Origin: Dyella sp. C11
Lineage (GTDB): Bacteria > Pseudomonadota > Gammaproteobacteria > Xanthomonadales > Rhodanobacteraceae
DNA length: 54,179 bases
Reading direction: 5' to 3'
Assembly: GCF_003121485.1 (NCBI RefSeq)
Contig: NZ_QAVX01000004.1
Location: forward strand, 1-54,179
The notes below the pieces were generated by a model that saw nothing but the letters and a program-made list of their open reading frames with translations, was not told the DNA's origin and made no database searches. Positions 1 through 7,847 of this stretch are shown one piece after another. The position numbers were made by a program, and so were the translations under genes. Every line of letters begins with the position of its first letter. The stretch's first letter is position 1.

Positions 1-737
1 CCTCCGCCGGGCAGCAGCATCAGCACGCCACCGATCAGCGCGCCGAAGATGCCCGCGCCCAGCGACGCTGCCAGCAGCCACACCAATCCACCGGTAAGTG
101 CCGCACCCAACGGCGTACGCAACCACACCGTAGTACGGCCGAAGATGCTGCGCAGGAAGAACGCGACGAATACACCGATCAGCAACACGTGTCCGAAATC
201 AACGCCATGCCGACGTTCGCGATTGCCGCTCTCCACCGGCGGCGGCAATGGTTCGCCATTGACGAGTTGCGTGAGCGCGCCCATGGCATCGCTGATGCCG
301 CCGAAATAATCGTTGGTGCGGAATTTCGGTGCGATGTATTCGCGGATGATGCGCGCCGTGGCGGCATCCGGCACGGCACCTTCCAGGCCGTAGCCCACTT
401 CGATGCGCACGCGGCGATCGTTCTTCGCCACCAGCAACAGCAAGCCATCGTCGGTGCCTTTGCGCCCGATCTTGTTGGCTTCGGCTACCGCCAGCGAATA
501 CTCGGCGATGTCCTGCGGCTCGGTGGTGGGCACCATCAGCACGACCAGCTGCGCGCCCTTGGTTTTTTCAAGCGACACCAGCTGTGCATCGAGCTGGTCG
601 ACCTGCTGCGGCGTCAGCGTACCGGTGAGGTCAGTGACGTGCCGTGTGAGCGTAGGAACGGCTTCATCGGCATGCAGCAGCACCAGCGGCAGCAGGGCCA
701 CCGCCAGCACCAGCAGCAGGCGCGCTACGCGCCGCAT
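1..737 (-). CDS. TPM-domain (YgcG-like) membrane-anchored protein, 3' end cut by the window
   Basis: The ATG at 737 lies 4 bases after the lemA stop, so the two genes are probably translated from one message. Residues 1-23 form a signal peptide or N-terminal membrane segment. Residues about 28-150 match the TPM/DUF477 fold, with the typical stretches KGAQLVVLMV, DDGLLLLVAKNDRRVRIEVG and YGLEGAVPDA. Two hydrophobic segments follow, and the frame is still open at base 1, so the C-terminus lies outside the window. The LemA-TPM pairing is widespread in bacteria, and TPM proteins have been linked to membrane stress and to photosystem II repair in plants. The function here is unproven. Family call is firm; role is open. 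Confidence 0.85.
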   Translation of the reverse strand, partial: MRRVARLLLVLAVALLPLVLLHADEAVPTLTRHVTDLTGTLTPQQVDQLDAQLVSLEKTKGAQLVVLMVPTTEPQDIAEYSLAVAEANKIGRKGTDDGLLLLVAKNDRRVRIEVGYGLEGAVPDAATARIIREYIAPKFRTNDYFGGISDAMGALTQLVNGEPLPPPVESGNRERRHGVDFGHVLLIGVFVAFFLRSIFGRTTVWLRTPLGAALTGGLVWLLAASLGAGIFGALIGGVLMLLPGG

Positions 738-741
738 CACG

Positions 742-1356
742 TCAGTGCGCCGAGGCAGCAGGCGCCGGGCTGCCGAAATCCACCGTCGGCGCCGTGGAAA
801 TGGCCTTCTCGTTCTCGACCGAGAAGTTCGGCTTCACCTGGTAACCGAACATCTTCGCGGTCAGGTTGTTCGGGAACGTGCGGATCAGCGTGTTGTATTC
901 CTGCACCGACTGGATGTAGCGATTGCGCGCCACGGTGATGCGGTTCTCGGTGCCTTCCAGCTGCGCCTGCAGGTTCTGGAACAAACCGTCAGCCTTGAGG
1001 TTGGGGTAGTTCTCGCTGACCACCATCAGGCGCGACAGCGCGCTGGACAGTTCACCCTGCGCCGCCTGGAACTGCTTGAGCTTTTCCGGGTTGTTCAAAT
1101 CGTCGGCGGTGATCTGCGCACTGCCGACCTTCGCGCGCGCATTGGTGACTTCGGTAAGCACGCGCTCTTCATGCTGGGCATAACCCTTCACCGTGTTGAC
1201 CAGGTTCGGCACGAGGTCGGCGCGGCGCTGGTACTGGTTGAGCACCTCGGACCATTGCTGTTTCACCACCTCGTCCTGTTTCTGGATGGCGTTGTATCCG
1301 CAGCCCGACAGGCCGGTGACGACCAGCAACAAGGCAAGGGCACGAAGAAGTTTCAT
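742..1356 (-). CDS. lemA: LemA family lipoprotein
   Basis: The 204-residue product starts at the ATG at 1356, 8 bases after a GGAG ribosome-binding site. An upstream in-frame start at 1413 would add 19 residues before the signal peptide and is rejected. Residues 1-18 form a lipoprotein signal with lipobox LSGC, so Cys19 is probably lipidated. The rest is the all-helical LemA fold, with hallmark segments NQYQRRADLVPNLVNTVKGY and NARAKVGSAQ. The protein should be anchored to a membrane on the periplasmic side. The TPM-domain gene follows after 4 bases. LemA has no settled biochemical activity; links to envelope stress are reported in other bacteria. Confidence 0.93.
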   Translation of the reverse strand: MKLLRALALLLVVTGLSGCGYNAIQKQDEVVKQQWSEVLNQYQRRADLVPNLVNTVKGYAQHEERVLTEVTNARAKVGSAQITADDLNNPEKLKQFQAAQGELSSALSRLMVVSENYPNLKADGLFQNLQAQLEGTENRITVARNRYIQSVQEYNTLIRTFPNNLTAKMFGYQVKPNFSVENEKAISTAPTVDFGSPAPAASAH

Positions 1357-1524
1357 GGGGGAGCTCCAGTCCGGTGGAGGTGCCATTGCAGCACCGGGCG
1401 GGTAACGGCGCAATCAAGAGCGCCTTCACCGCAGCATGACAGAAGCGGATTACCATCACTGGCACCGGAGGAGCGGTTCCGGTCATAGCGACGTTGCACC
1501 CGGCCATCGTAGGAGACGAGCGCC

Positions 1525-2265
1525 ATGCAGCACATGATTCGCGGGGGCCTGCTGGCCCTGATCTTCGCCTGCTGTAGCACCGTGCAGGCTGCCGACGCCA
1601 CGATGGACGACCCACTGTCCCAGCATGTGCTGGCAGCCATGAGCCGCACCACGACCTGGGGCCACCCCGACCAGATGGGCGAGTTTGCCGGCATGCGCTA
1701 TTACGCCGACCACAACTACGCCAAGGCCATGAAGTGGTTCCTGGAAGGCGCACGCTATGCGGACAAGCTTTCGCAGCTCAGCATCGGGCTGATGTACCTC
1801 AACGGCGAGGGCGTCGACAAAGATCCCGTGACCGCCTATGCGTGGGTCGCCATTGCCGCCGAACGCCAGTACCCGCAATTCGTTGCCACCCGCGACGCTA
1901 TCTGGGACCAGTTGGACGATGCCCAGCGCCAGCGCGCGAAGACCATCTACGACACGCTTTACGCCACCTACGGGGACACTGTTGCCAAGGCGCGCATGAC
2001 GCATGCGTTGCGCATGGCGCGCCTGGACACGATGGATTTCTATCTGGGCTCCGAAGTGGACACCATCAGCGCCGGCGGCCCTGCCGGGGCATGCGCCGCG
2101 CCCACTATTGAAGGCGCGCCCGTCATCGGCTGCAGCACGCGCGACTATTACGCCGCCTGGCGCTGGAGGCCGAACAAGTACTTCGAGACGCGCGATGCGC
2201 TGTGGACCGGTACGGTGTCGGTCGGCGACGCCGAGCAGGTCAAGGACAACAAGTCAGGGCACTGA
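1525..2265 (+). CDS. Exported Sel1-repeat protein
   Basis: The product has 246 residues. The ATG is preceded by GGAG about 11 bases upstream. A signal peptide spans about residues 1-23 with cleavage after VQA. Residues about 55-115 carry Sel1-like helical repeats, including AKAMKWFLEGA and LSIGLMYLNGEGVDKDPVTA, which usually mediate protein-protein contacts in the periplasm. The C-terminal 130 residues match nothing I recognise and contain two cysteines (GACAAP, IGCSTR) that could form a disulfide. The gene ends 13 bases from the convergent dgkA. The partner and function are unknown. Confidence 0.82.
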   Translation: MQHMIRGGLLALIFACCSTVQAADATMDDPLSQHVLAAMSRTTTWGHPDQMGEFAGMRYYADHNYAKAMKWFLEGARYADKLSQLSIGLMYLNGEGVDKDPVTAYAWVAIAAERQYPQFVATRDAIWDQLDDAQRQRAKTIYDTLYATYGDTVAKARMTHALRMARLDTMDFYLGSEVDTISAGGPAGACAAPTIEGAPVIGCSTRDYYAAWRWRPNKYFETRDALWTGTVSVGDAEQVKDNKSGH

Positions 2266-2278
2266 GCAATGGTGGGCC

Positions 2279-2650
2279 TCAGGCCCAGTGCGGCCACAGG
2301 ATGAGGCCCCAGCTCAACGCCGTCAGCGCCAGCAGCAGGAACACGGCAGCCGAACCCATGTCCTTGGCGCGGCCTGCCAGTTCGTGGAATTCCGGGCTGA
2401 CCTTGTCCACCACCGCTTCCACCGCCGAATTGAGCAACTCGGCCGACAGCACCAGCACCGGCGGAACGATCAGCGCGATCTTCTCCAGCGGACCGTTGCC
2501 CAGCCACAAGCCCAGCGGCACCAGCACCACGGCGATGCACACTTCCAGCCGGAACGAGGCCTCGTGGCGCCAGCCAGCCTGCAGCCCCTTCATGGACCAC
2601 TTGAAGGCATTCCAGATTTGCCGGGGGCCGCGAAAACCGGTAGCCGCCAT
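2279..2650 (-). CDS. dgkA: Diacylglycerol kinase (prokaryotic membrane type)
   Basis: This 123-residue integral membrane enzyme phosphorylates diacylglycerol to phosphatidic acid, recycling the diacylglycerol released when membrane-derived oligosaccharides are made. The length is normal for the family. Three transmembrane helices are visible, and the active-site segment AELLNSAVEAVVD is intact, as is the downstream VSPEFHELAGRAKDMGSAAV. The ATG at 2650 has a GAGGGTGA ribosome-binding site; the much longer upstream open frame is not coding. It is convergent with the Sel1 gene and divergent from the peptide transporter. Confidence 0.95.
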   Translation of the reverse strand: MAATGFRGPRQIWNAFKWSMKGLQAGWRHEASFRLEVCIAVVLVPLGLWLGNGPLEKIALIVPPVLVLSAELLNSAVEAVVDKVSPEFHELAGRAKDMGSAAVFLLLALTALSWGLILWPHWA

Positions 2651-2884
2651 GGTGTCACCCTCTGTGAGATCGCGGTCGCGCCGCACCCGCGCGCTGCGGG
2701 CATAAGCGCGCGATTTTGCCACATCCCTGACCGCCCCGCCGGGTCGCAGGTTCCTGTATGCGGCAGCGCAACGTCGCCTGAATGAATGTTGGGTTACCCT
2801 TGCCCACTTTGTGACCCGATTCCGGGTTGCGCGAGCCGGCCGCCGCAGGGCGGCCGTTGTTTGAACCGCAGTACGGACAATTGA

Positions 2885-4417
2885 ATGGCAACCCAGAATC
2901 CACCGGTCTCGCAGACCCGCTCGTTCAGCACCGTGTTCCTGATCGAGATGTGGGAGCGCTTTGGCTTCTACGGCATGCAGGTGCTCATGGTCACCTACAT
3001 GATGAAGAAGCTTGGCTTCATCGACACCAAGGCCAACCTTGTATGGGGCGCGGCCGCCGCGCTGATCTATGCAACCCCCGCCATCGGCGGCTGGGTCGGC
3101 GACAAGCTGATCGGCACCCGTCGCACCATGGTCACCGGCGCGATCGTGCTGACGCTGGGCTACGCGATGCTGTGGATTCCTTCGGACAACCCCACGCTGC
3201 TGTATTGCGCGCTGGGCGTGATCATCGTCGGCAATGGTTTCTTCAAGCCCAACGCGGGCAACCTCGTGCGCAAGATCTACGAGGGCGACGACGTGCGCAT
3301 CGACAGCGCATTCACCATCTACTACATGGCGGTGAACGTGGGTTCGATGGTCTCCATGACCGCCACGCCGTGGATTCGCAACTACGTGGGCGAGCACTAT
3401 GGCGATGCCATGGGCTGGCACACCGCATTCGGCGCCTGCGCCGTCGGCCTGGTCCTGGGCTTGCTCAACTACTCCTTCATGAGCCGCACGCTGGCCCATA
3501 TCGGCTCGCCTGCCGATGAGCAGCCGGTCAAGTTCGGCCGCGTGCTGTCCCTGGTGGGTGCATCGCTGGTGATGGTGGTGGTCGCCGCCTTCATCCTGCA
3601 GAGCCTGCTGGCCGCGAAGATCTGCGTGTATCTCGCCGGCCTGGTGATCCTGTACATCTTCGGTCACCTGATCCGCAACGCTGAAAAGAGTGAGCGCGCC
3701 GGCCTCATCGCCGCACTGGTGCTGACGGTGCAGACCATCTTCTTCTTCATCTTCTACGCGCAGATGGCGACCTCGCTGAACCTGTTCGCACAGAAGAACG
3801 TGAACCTCTCCTTCGATGTGTTCGGCATCCACCTGTTCAACTGGATTCCCGAGCAGTACCAGAACCTCAATGCGATCTGGATCGTGATCCTCAGCCCGGT
3901 GCTGGTGGCGATCTACAACGGCCTCGGCCGCGTGGGCAAGGACCCGTCGGTGGCCTTCAAGTTCGCTCTCGGCTTTGCTGCCGTGGCGCTTGGCTTCTTC
4001 ATGTACGGCTTCGGTGCGATGGGCGCCGTGGACGGCCAGGTGTCGTCCTGGACCATGATCTGGGGCTACGGCTTCTATTCGCTGGGCGAACTGCTGGTGA
4101 GCGGCCTGGGCCTGGCGATGATCGCCCGCTATGTGCCGGCCCGCATGGGCGGCTTCATGATGGGCGCGTACTACGTCGCCGTCGGCATCTCGCAGTACCT
4201 AGGCAGCGTGGTGGCCAACCTCGCCGCCATGCCGGAAAACATCAGCAGCCCGGTCGAATCGCTGAACATCTACGTGAGCCTGTTCAACAAGCTCGGCTTT
4301 GTGGGCGTAGCCTGCACGGTGATCGCCGTGGTCATGCTGCCGCTGATGAACCGCCTCTCGCGCAGCCACTCCGAAGCGCATACGCCGCTTCCTGCCGTGC
4401 ACAGCGAAGAAGTCTGA
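2885..4417 (+). CDS. Proton-dependent oligopeptide transporter (POT/PTR2, MFS)
   Basis: The 510-residue product is a proton-coupled di-/tripeptide importer of the inner membrane with about 14 transmembrane helices. The POT signature EMWERFGFYGM at about residues 21-31 carries the ExxERF motif used in proton coupling. A second family segment, NGFFKPNAGNLVRKIYEG, follows TM4. There is only a poor ribosome-binding site before the ATG. The gene stands alone and ends at a strong hairpin terminator. Whether it corresponds to DtpA/B or another subgroup cannot be told by eye. Confidence 0.92.
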   Translation: MATQNPPVSQTRSFSTVFLIEMWERFGFYGMQVLMVTYMMKKLGFIDTKANLVWGAAAALIYATPAIGGWVGDKLIGTRRTMVTGAIVLTLGYAMLWIPSDNPTLLYCALGVIIVGNGFFKPNAGNLVRKIYEGDDVRIDSAFTIYYMAVNVGSMVSMTATPWIRNYVGEHYGDAMGWHTAFGACAVGLVLGLLNYSFMSRTLAHIGSPADEQPVKFGRVLSLVGASLVMVVVAAFILQSLLAAKICVYLAGLVILYIFGHLIRNAEKSERAGLIAALVLTVQTIFFFIFYAQMATSLNLFAQKNVNLSFDVFGIHLFNWIPEQYQNLNAIWIVILSPVLVAIYNGLGRVGKDPSVAFKFALGFAAVALGFFMYGFGAMGAVDGQVSSWTMIWGYGFYSLGELLVSGLGLAMIARYVPARMGGFMMGAYYVAVGISQYLGSVVANLAAMPENISSPVESLNIYVSLFNKLGFVGVACTVIAVVMLPLMNRLSRSHSEAHTPLPAVHSEEV

Positions 4418-4425
4418 TCCACACC

Positions 4426-4456
4426 ACTCGCCCCGCTCGTCGGGGCGAGTTTTTTT
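4426..4456 (+). terminator. Rho-independent terminator after the peptide transporter
   Basis: The stem is ACTCGCCCCG (4426-4435) paired with CGGGGCGAGT (4441-4450) around loop CTCGT, followed by a run of T. It lies 9 bases after the transporter stop codon. Confidence 0.95.
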
Positions 4457-4536
4457 GGGCCGGGTCCCCGGTCCATAGTGACGCACCGGCCTTCCATGCG
4501 ACCGGTGCGCCGACGTAAACCGGCTACCATCCGGCC

Positions 4537-5811
4537 ATGAAACGTCCTTCCACGCAGCAACGCATCGGGCCCCGCACCCTCTTTCGCAGTCTTGCGTGGC
4601 TACGCATCTGCGCCATCGCGGGTCAGAGCACGGCCGTGCTGGTGTGCGCGCTGTGGATGCGCATGGACATCCCGCTGCTGCCGCTCATGGTCGGCATCGG
4701 ACTGCTCGCCGTGTTCGCCGTGTTCGCGGCGTGGCGACTCAACCAACCGTGGCCCATTCGCCAATGGGAAACGATTCTGCACGTGGGCGTGGACACGCTG
4801 GTGCTCGGCTACCTGCTGCACTTCACCGGCGGTGCCAGCAATCCGTTCATTACGCTGCTGTTGATTCCCATCGCGCTGAGCGCCGCCGCACTGACGGTCA
4901 ATGCCGTTCTGGCGGTGTCCGCACTGGTGGGCGCCGCCTACGTGGTGCTGCTGTTCTGGTACGTGCCGCTGCCGCTATCCATGTATTCCACCAACGGGTT
5001 TTCGCTGCACGTGCTCGGCATGGGCGTGAACTTCCTGATCATGGCCGTGCTGCTCGGCTTCTTCATCAATCGCCTTGCCCGCGCCGTGCGTCTGCAGCAA
5101 CTGGAAGTGGCGCGCGTGCGCGAACGCGCCTTGCGTGACGAAGGCATTCTCGCCATTGCCACGCAGGCGGCAGGCGCCGCCCACGAATTGAACACGCCGC
5201 TCTCCACCATGCGCACCTTGCTGCCGGAGCTTCGCCGCGAACACGTCAGCGATACCGCGCTGGCGGAAGACCTGGAGTTGCTCGAAGGACAGGTGGATCG
5301 CTGCCGCACCATCCTTCGCGAGATGGTGGCCTTCGGCAAGGCGCAGCTTTCGCAGGAACCCGAACTGCTCACCGTCGACAGCTTCATCCATGGCTGTCTT
5401 GAGCGCTTCCAGCTGCTGCGACCGGAAGCGGACCTTGCGCTGGCGCTGGATCAGGAAGCGGCGCGCACCGTGCTCCGCACGCCACCGGGCCTGCGCCACG
5501 CCCTGCTCAACCTGTTGAACAACGCCGCCGATGCCTCCGCCTTGAATCAATCACAGGCCGTGGCGCTCACCGTGCGGCGCGATGGCGGCTGGCTGGAACT
5601 GATCGTGACCGACCACGGCCCTGGCTTTGCCGATCCCACGGGGGAGTTGTCCGAACTGGGACGATCCGGCAAGCAGACCGGCCTGGGCATCGGACTGGCG
5701 CTGGCCGAGGCCACCGCCGAGCGACTTGATGGCGAAATCATCGCCTTCAACACCGGGCACGGCGCCCAGATGCGCCTGCGCCTGCCGCTTGCGGTAATCG
5801 CCGCGCCATAA
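4537..5811 (+). CDS. regB: RegB/PrrB/ActS-type redox-sensing histidine kinase
   Basis: The 424-residue product has six predicted transmembrane helices in residues 1-185. The loop GGASNPF (residues 98-104) matches the conserved quinone-interaction motif GGxxNPF of RegB. The dimerisation domain carries the RegB-style H-box AAHELNTPLST with phospho-acceptor His216. Forty residues later comes VDRCR with Cys256, the same H-to-C spacing I recall for Rhodobacter RegB (His225/Cys265), where the Cys is a redox switch. The ATPase domain is intact, with N-box LLNLLNNAADAS, G1 DHGPGF and G2 GLGIGLALAEA. The RegA-like gene follows after 99 bases. It probably senses the respiratory quinone pool or redox state. 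No Shine-Dalgarno is visible before the ATG. Confidence 0.9.
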   Translation: MKRPSTQQRIGPRTLFRSLAWLRICAIAGQSTAVLVCALWMRMDIPLLPLMVGIGLLAVFAVFAAWRLNQPWPIRQWETILHVGVDTLVLGYLLHFTGGASNPFITLLLIPIALSAAALTVNAVLAVSALVGAAYVVLLFWYVPLPLSMYSTNGFSLHVLGMGVNFLIMAVLLGFFINRLARAVRLQQLEVARVRERALRDEGILAIATQAAGAAHELNTPLSTMRTLLPELRREHVSDTALAEDLELLEGQVDRCRTILREMVAFGKAQLSQEPELLTVDSFIHGCLERFQLLRPEADLALALDQEAARTVLRTPPGLRHALLNLLNNAADASALNQSQAVALTVRRDGGWLELIVTDHGPGFADPTGELSELGRSGKQTGLGIGLALAEATAERLDGEIIAFNTGHGAQMRLRLPLAVIAAP

Positions 5812-5910
5812 TCCTGCGGCGTCGAACCCCTGTGGCACATGGCCACATGGGCATGCATTGTCGCAGCGAGGAAAATGGACGCGTCGGCACTGCGCCGAGG
5901 AGAAACACCG

Positions 5911-6474
5911 ATGAGCGAACAACAGCTACTTATCGTCGACGACGACGCTACCTTTGCCCGCGTGCTGGCACGTGCACTCAGCTCGCGCGGCTTTGAAGTC
6001 ATCACCGCCAGCAACGCCGACGAGGCGCGCGCACTCACCCGCCGCCATCAGCCGCGCTATTGCGTGCTGGACCTGAAACTGGGCGACGAAAACGGCCTTC
6101 GCCTGATCCCCGAACTGCAGGCACTGGTCCCCGAGATCCGCGTATTGCTGCTGACTGGTTACGCATCCATTGCCACCGCCGTGGAAGCCATCAAGCGCGG
6201 TGCGCACGATTACCTCGCCAAGCCGGTGGACGCCGACGCCGTGGTGCGCGCCCTGCTGGATGGCGACACCCATGTCAGCGAAGACGACGTGATCGACGCG
6301 CCGGAAGCACCGCTGGCGCTGCGTCGCCTGGAGTGGGAACACATCCAGCGCGTGCTCACCGAATGCGATGGCAACATTTCCGAAACGGCACGCCGCCTGG
6401 GCATGCATCGCCGCACGTTGCAGCGCAAATTGAGCAAGCATCCGGTGCGCGAGCGGCCGGAAAACGAAGAGTAA
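5911..6474 (+). CDS. regA: RegA/PrrA/ActR-type response regulator
   Basis: The 187-residue product starts at the ATG at 5911 behind GAGGAGA; an in-frame ATG at 5839 lacks such a site and would add 24 unrelated residues. Residues about 5-120 form a receiver domain with acidic pocket DDD (10-12), phospho-acceptor Asp54 in CVLDLKLGDENG, and Lys in the LAKPVD segment. Residues about 140-175 form a Fis-type helix-turn-helix (NISETARRLGMHRRTLQRKL), typical of the RegA family. It should be phosphorylated by the preceding kinase and bind DNA to control respiration or energy genes. No targets can be read from this window. Confidence 0.92.
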   Translation: MSEQQLLIVDDDATFARVLARALSSRGFEVITASNADEARALTRRHQPRYCVLDLKLGDENGLRLIPELQALVPEIRVLLLTGYASIATAVEAIKRGAHDYLAKPVDADAVVRALLDGDTHVSEDDVIDAPEAPLALRRLEWEHIQRVLTECDGNISETARRLGMHRRTLQRKLSKHPVRERPENEE

Positions 6475-6512
6475 CGCGCCGAGAATTCCTGAAGGGCGTC
6501 CTACCCCTCACT

Positions 6513-6532
6513 GTCATTCCGGCGAAGGTCGG
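6513..6532. repeat. Decayed REP-like element (GTCATTCCGGCG family)
   Basis: GTCATTCCGGCGAAGGTCGG matches the first half of the palindromic repeat seen complete at 6595-6621, but the second arm is lost. Confidence 0.65.
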
Positions 6533-6594
6533 TGGCGCCCTTCAACAGCCGCAGGGCTGGTCATGCAGCGACTTTGCGTGCGTCTGGAAAGGCA

Positions 6595-6621
6595 CTGGAT
6601 TCCGGCCTTCGCCGGAATGAC
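6595..6621. repeat. REP-like palindromic element
   Basis: The palindrome has arms ATTCCGGC and GCCGGAAT around CTTC, flanked by CTGG and GAC. It lies inverted relative to the broken copy at 6513-6532, as in the doublet at 11476-11574. Confidence 0.8.
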
Positions 6622-6725
6622 GGTGAGGGCGAATGGCTCTGACGAACTGCATCGACGCACGAAGAACGAAGAACGAAACACGAAGCACGGGCCACGACCT
6701 CAGCCTGGCGCCAGTTTTCTCGCCA

Positions 6726-7772
6726 TTACGGCGGGGGTGCGGAAGCCGCATCCGCCGGCAGCGGCTCGGCCGTACCGTCGCTCTCGTCGCCATAAATCGC
6801 CACATGCGGCACGCCGTCGGCGCCGATCCATCCGCGATACATGCCATCCGTATTGAAAGGCATGCTGACGGTGCCGTTGGCATCCAGTGCAATGGCACCG
6901 CCATTGCCGCCCATCGACGGAATTTCCTGGTTGATCACCTCGGCCGCCGCGCGGCGCAGCGGCACGCGCATCTGTGTCACGCGCATGCAGATCTCATGCG
7001 CGGCGACGGTGCGGATGTAGAACTCGCCCCACCCCGTGCCGGACACGGCGCAGCCGGAATTGGCATACGTGCCGGCGCCGATCAGCGGCGAATCGCCAAC
7101 GCGGCCCCAGCGCTTGTCGTTCATGCCACCGGTGGACGTGCCAGCGGCCAGGTGTCCTTGCGCATCGAGCGCCACCGCACCCACGGTGCCGAAGTGTTTG
7201 GCCGTCTCGGCGTCCGTGTGCTTTTCATCGTTGGCGTCTTCCTTCAGCGCCTTCTGCAACTGTTGCCAGCGCTCTTCGGTGCGGAAGTACGAGGGATCGA
7301 CCAGCGTCACGCCCACTTGCTTGGCGAATTCCTCGGCGCCATCGCCCACCAGCATGACGTGCTGCGATTTCTCCATCACTGCGCGCGCCAGCAGGATGGG
7401 GTTCTTCACCCGGTGCACGCCTGCAATGGAACCGGCTTCAAGATTGGCGCCGTCCATGATGGCGGCATCCATTTCGTTCTTGCCGTCGTGCGTGAACACC
7501 GAGCCCTTGCCCGCGTTGAAGTTGGGGTCGTCTTCCAGCACCGTGATGGCGGCGGACACCGCATCCACCGCCGTCTTGCCCGATTTCAGCTGCGCGTAGC
7601 CGCTTTGCAGCGCCTGCGTGAGCGCTGCGCGCACGGCCTTTTCCTTGGCCGGACTCATTTCGCGCTTGATCACGCCCGCCCCACCGTGGATCACCAGTAC
7701 CGGCGACGCAGCGTGGCTCACGGACGCCATCCCCAGTGCCGCAACGACAGCGGCAAGACGACTCAACTTCAC
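6726..7772 (-). CDS. Isoaspartyl peptidase / plant-type L-asparaginase (Ntn hydrolase)
   Basis: The 348-residue precursor should self-cleave into alpha and beta subunits and hydrolyse isoaspartyl dipeptides or asparagine. Nucleophile Thr196 sits in HFGTVGAVALD, where it becomes the new N-terminus of the beta chain. The substrate-binding GTSTGGMNDKRWGRVGDSPLIGAGTYA region is intact, as is N-terminal IHGGAG. An export signal spans about residues 1-21 (cleavage near SHA-AS), so the enzyme is probably periplasmic, unlike cytoplasmic E. coli IaaA. I chose the GTG at 7772 because GGGGAG lies 8 bases upstream; an in-frame TTG at 7790 lies inside that region. Confidence 0.92.
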   Translation of the reverse strand: MKLSRLAAVVAALGMASVSHAASPVLVIHGGAGVIKREMSPAKEKAVRAALTQALQSGYAQLKSGKTAVDAVSAAITVLEDDPNFNAGKGSVFTHDGKNEMDAAIMDGANLEAGSIAGVHRVKNPILLARAVMEKSQHVMLVGDGAEEFAKQVGVTLVDPSYFRTEERWQQLQKALKEDANDEKHTDAETAKHFGTVGAVALDAQGHLAAGTSTGGMNDKRWGRVGDSPLIGAGTYANSGCAVSGTGWGEFYIRTVAAHEICMRVTQMRVPLRRAAAEVINQEIPSMGGNGGAIALDANGTVSMPFNTDGMYRGWIGADGVPHVAIYGDESDGTAEPLPADAASAPPP

Positions 7773-7847
7773 GGACGGTACTCCCCACAACGTTGGCGGG
7801 GAGTATAGCCAGCGCTCCTGACGAGACGCTGCCGTATGGCGGCGTAT

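Larger units (their letters stand above)
6475..6725. other. Gene-free stretch with two REP-like copies
   Basis: Between regA and the convergent peptidase gene no open frame with a plausible start site is seen. The stretch holds a decayed copy and an intact copy of the ATTCCGGC-type palindromic repeat (listed separately) and an A-rich low-complexity piece around 6655-6690 built from GAACGAA-like units. Confidence 0.6.

Noticed and set aside
2279-3832. 517-codon minus-strand frame running through the peptide-transporter gene into dgkA
   Set aside because: Only its last 123 codons (dgkA) are real; the upstream part is antisense to the transporter and dgkA has its own strong ribosome-binding site.
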